Below are positions 63,003 through 64,000 of a stretch of 64,000 nucleotides of DNA, piece by piece (positions within the stretch are counted from its first letter, which is position 1; each line of letters starts with the position of its first letter). Below the pieces are notes generated by a model that did not search any database, had not been told where the DNA came from, and saw nothing but the letters and a program-made list of their open reading frames with translations. The position numbers and the translations under genes are program-made. The DNA is from Bacillota bacterium (GTDB taxonomy: Bacteria; Bacillota; Clostridia; Lachnospirales; Lachnospiraceae): contig JAEZLH010000005.1 in the NCBI GenBank assembly GCA_023435895.1, positions 1-64,000 on the forward strand. The letters run 5' to 3'.

Positions 63003-64000
63003 CTACACATTTGTTTGTTGAAAACGATACTTTACATTGGCAAAAGCAATTTCATCCTCCATGTGAAGCTCTACTTTCTGATAAGGCATTAAATTATTAC
63101 CGTTAAGGAAGGTTCCATTGGTTGAATTGAGATCACAGATATAAAACTGGTCATCTTCCTTATAAATCTTAGCATGATATCTACTAACAGCCTCGTTTTC
63201 AAGACAGTAATCCACATTCTTCTTTAACTTACCCACAAAGAAGGGGATAGAGTTCAGAGGAATCGGTTGATATTGATTTGTATCCAGTGGATTCAGTATC
63301 AATATGGTCTTCTTGTTCTGATTATCTTGCGGATGAGAGCGAGATAATTCTATAGAAGGGCTATTTAATAAACAGGTTGCTTCCTCTTCTTCGTCAACAC
63401 TATCCTGCATTCTTTTTATATCACCCTGAATATCACGATTACTTAATCCTTGGTCAAAACTCTTCATGTAAGTAACCTCTGGTGTAAGGGTACTTCCTAT
63501 ACTATGTTGACTTCCCCCAAACTTCATTAACTGTAAGTCTTCTATACCATTCTTATCTTTACTTGCTGATTTCTCCTTGCTGAAGGGGATTCTCTGAATA
63601 AGGGGAGTATTGGGGGCTTTTTTGATACTATCCTTACCTTTGGTATAACTTCTTGGATCTACGTACTCCTGTCTTGAAACTAATTTTGTCATCTTATTCT
63701 TCTTATCCCAGATAATCTTCAACAAATAACTTTCCCCGCATACCAAAATAAGAGCAGCTGCTAATAATTTGGTGGTGTCGATATGTCTTCCGAAGGAATT
63801 ATATAAAACTCCGGATATCAAACATACTATAAAGATAAGCATTGCAATCAAAATGCTTAAAGCACTAAAAGCATAGACCTTTAAAGGGTAATATAATACC
63901 TCCTCTTCCCCTTCTATCTTTTCTTGCATGGCTGGGATTTCTTTTATTTTTCTGAAACTTTTCTCAACTTCTTGCTCCTTGTGGCTTGCTGGATCAGATA
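63003..64000 (-). CDS. FHA-domain membrane protein, 5' end beyond the window
   Basis: At least 332 codons. The frame is open to the right edge, and the first ATG inside (63929) has no ribosome binding site, so I take the gene as cut at its N-terminus. Visible: two membrane segments (about 20-45 and 50-67 from that ATG), a charged linker of about 140 residues, and a C-terminal FHA domain (last 90 residues) with FVGKLKKNVDYCLENEAVSRYHAKIYKEDDQFYICDLNSTNGTFLNG, the phosphothreonine-binding signature. The layout fits the DUF6382-FHA proteins of Lachnospiraceae, in which DUF6382 would lie past the edge. Likely reads Ser/Thr-kinase signals at the membrane. Confidence 0.85.
   Translation of the reverse strand, partial: SDPASHKEQEVEKSFRKIKEIPAMQEKIEGEEEVLYYPLKVYAFSALSILIAMLIFIVCLISGVLYNSFGRHIDTTKLLAAALILVCGESYLLKIIWDKKNKMTKLVSRQEYVDPRSYTKGKDSIKKAPNTPLIQRIPFSKEKSASKDKNGIEDLQLMKFGGSQHSIGSTLTPEVTYMKSFDQGLSNRDIQGDIKRMQDSVDEEEEATCLLNSPSIELSRSHPQDNQNKKTILILNPLDTNQYQPIPLNSIPFFVGKLKKNVDYCLENEAVSRYHAKIYKEDDQFYICDLNSTNGTFLNGNNLMPYQKVELHMEDEIAFANVKYRFQQTNV

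Overview
The window looks like a chromosomal segment of a low-GC, spore-forming, anaerobic Firmicute of the Lachnospiraceae, close in gene content to Lachnoclostridium (Clostridium) phytofermentans. Supporting signs are Clostridia-type genes (separate secD and secF, the dnaX-ybaB-recR block with a DUF6472 gene, DUF5711, a two-CW chemoreceptor), sporulation genes (yyaC, spoIID, a SpoIIQ-like LytM protein), oxygen/NO defence typical of anaerobes (flavodiiron protein, RIC, hemerythrin) and frequent TTG/GTG starts behind strong Shine-Dalgarno sites. The species call is an inference from gene content.

Layout. 1-302 is the promoter and leader of an rRNA operon that runs off the left edge on the minus strand. 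1.2-16.6 kb is mostly core: cvpA and DUF5711, a LysM protein with an MPN-like domain, yyaC, secD-secF, a small two-gene membrane cassette (9.4-10.1 kb), dnaX-ybaB-recR, an M15 peptidase, niaR and a SpoIIQ-like protein. 16.8-23.7 kb is accessory. A tRNA-Gly is followed by a 3.7-kb STAND NTPase gene, and then by a degenerate direct repeat of the tRNA 3' end abutting a terminator hairpin. Beyond that lie a decayed repeat-protein pseudogene, a small membrane protein and an Imm26-like protein. 24-34.4 kb carries a DEAD-box helicase, DUF1456, a lipoprotein, a stand-alone rsmH, a hydrolase, a chemoreceptor and a methyltransferase-TPR protein.

34.6-41.4 kb holds an oxygen/NO stress group: the flavodiiron protein fprA, a DUF3137/lemA pair, a likely operon of RIC, DUF1858 and DUF438-hemerythrin-PAS, and a Crp/Fnr regulator with an N-terminal cysteine cluster. 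The promoters of fprA and of the RIC operon each have a TGTGA-N6-TCACA-type box with its centre exactly 29 nt before a TATAAT, the class II activator geometry, so the regulator beside them probably controls both.

41.7-64 kb contains an MFS transporter, a staygreen/FG-GAP fusion, a SpoIID with its catalytic Glu replaced, a 26-bp minisatellite, a moxR-DUF58-transglutaminase operon preceded by a branched RNA element ending in a terminator, MTA/SAH nucleosidase, small metabolic genes, murG coupled to a TSCPD gene, a histidine kinase, a flavodoxin-SCP2 fusion, rhomboid, glpK, an L,D-transpeptidase with Ig-like domains and an FHA protein cut by the right edge.

The best candidates for something undescribed are the STAND gene between tRNA-Gly repeats, the two-gene 2TM cassette at 9.4-10.1 kb, the structured RNA at 50.85-50.95 kb, and a family of palindromic intergenic elements (3.4, 13.4 and 36.0 kb).
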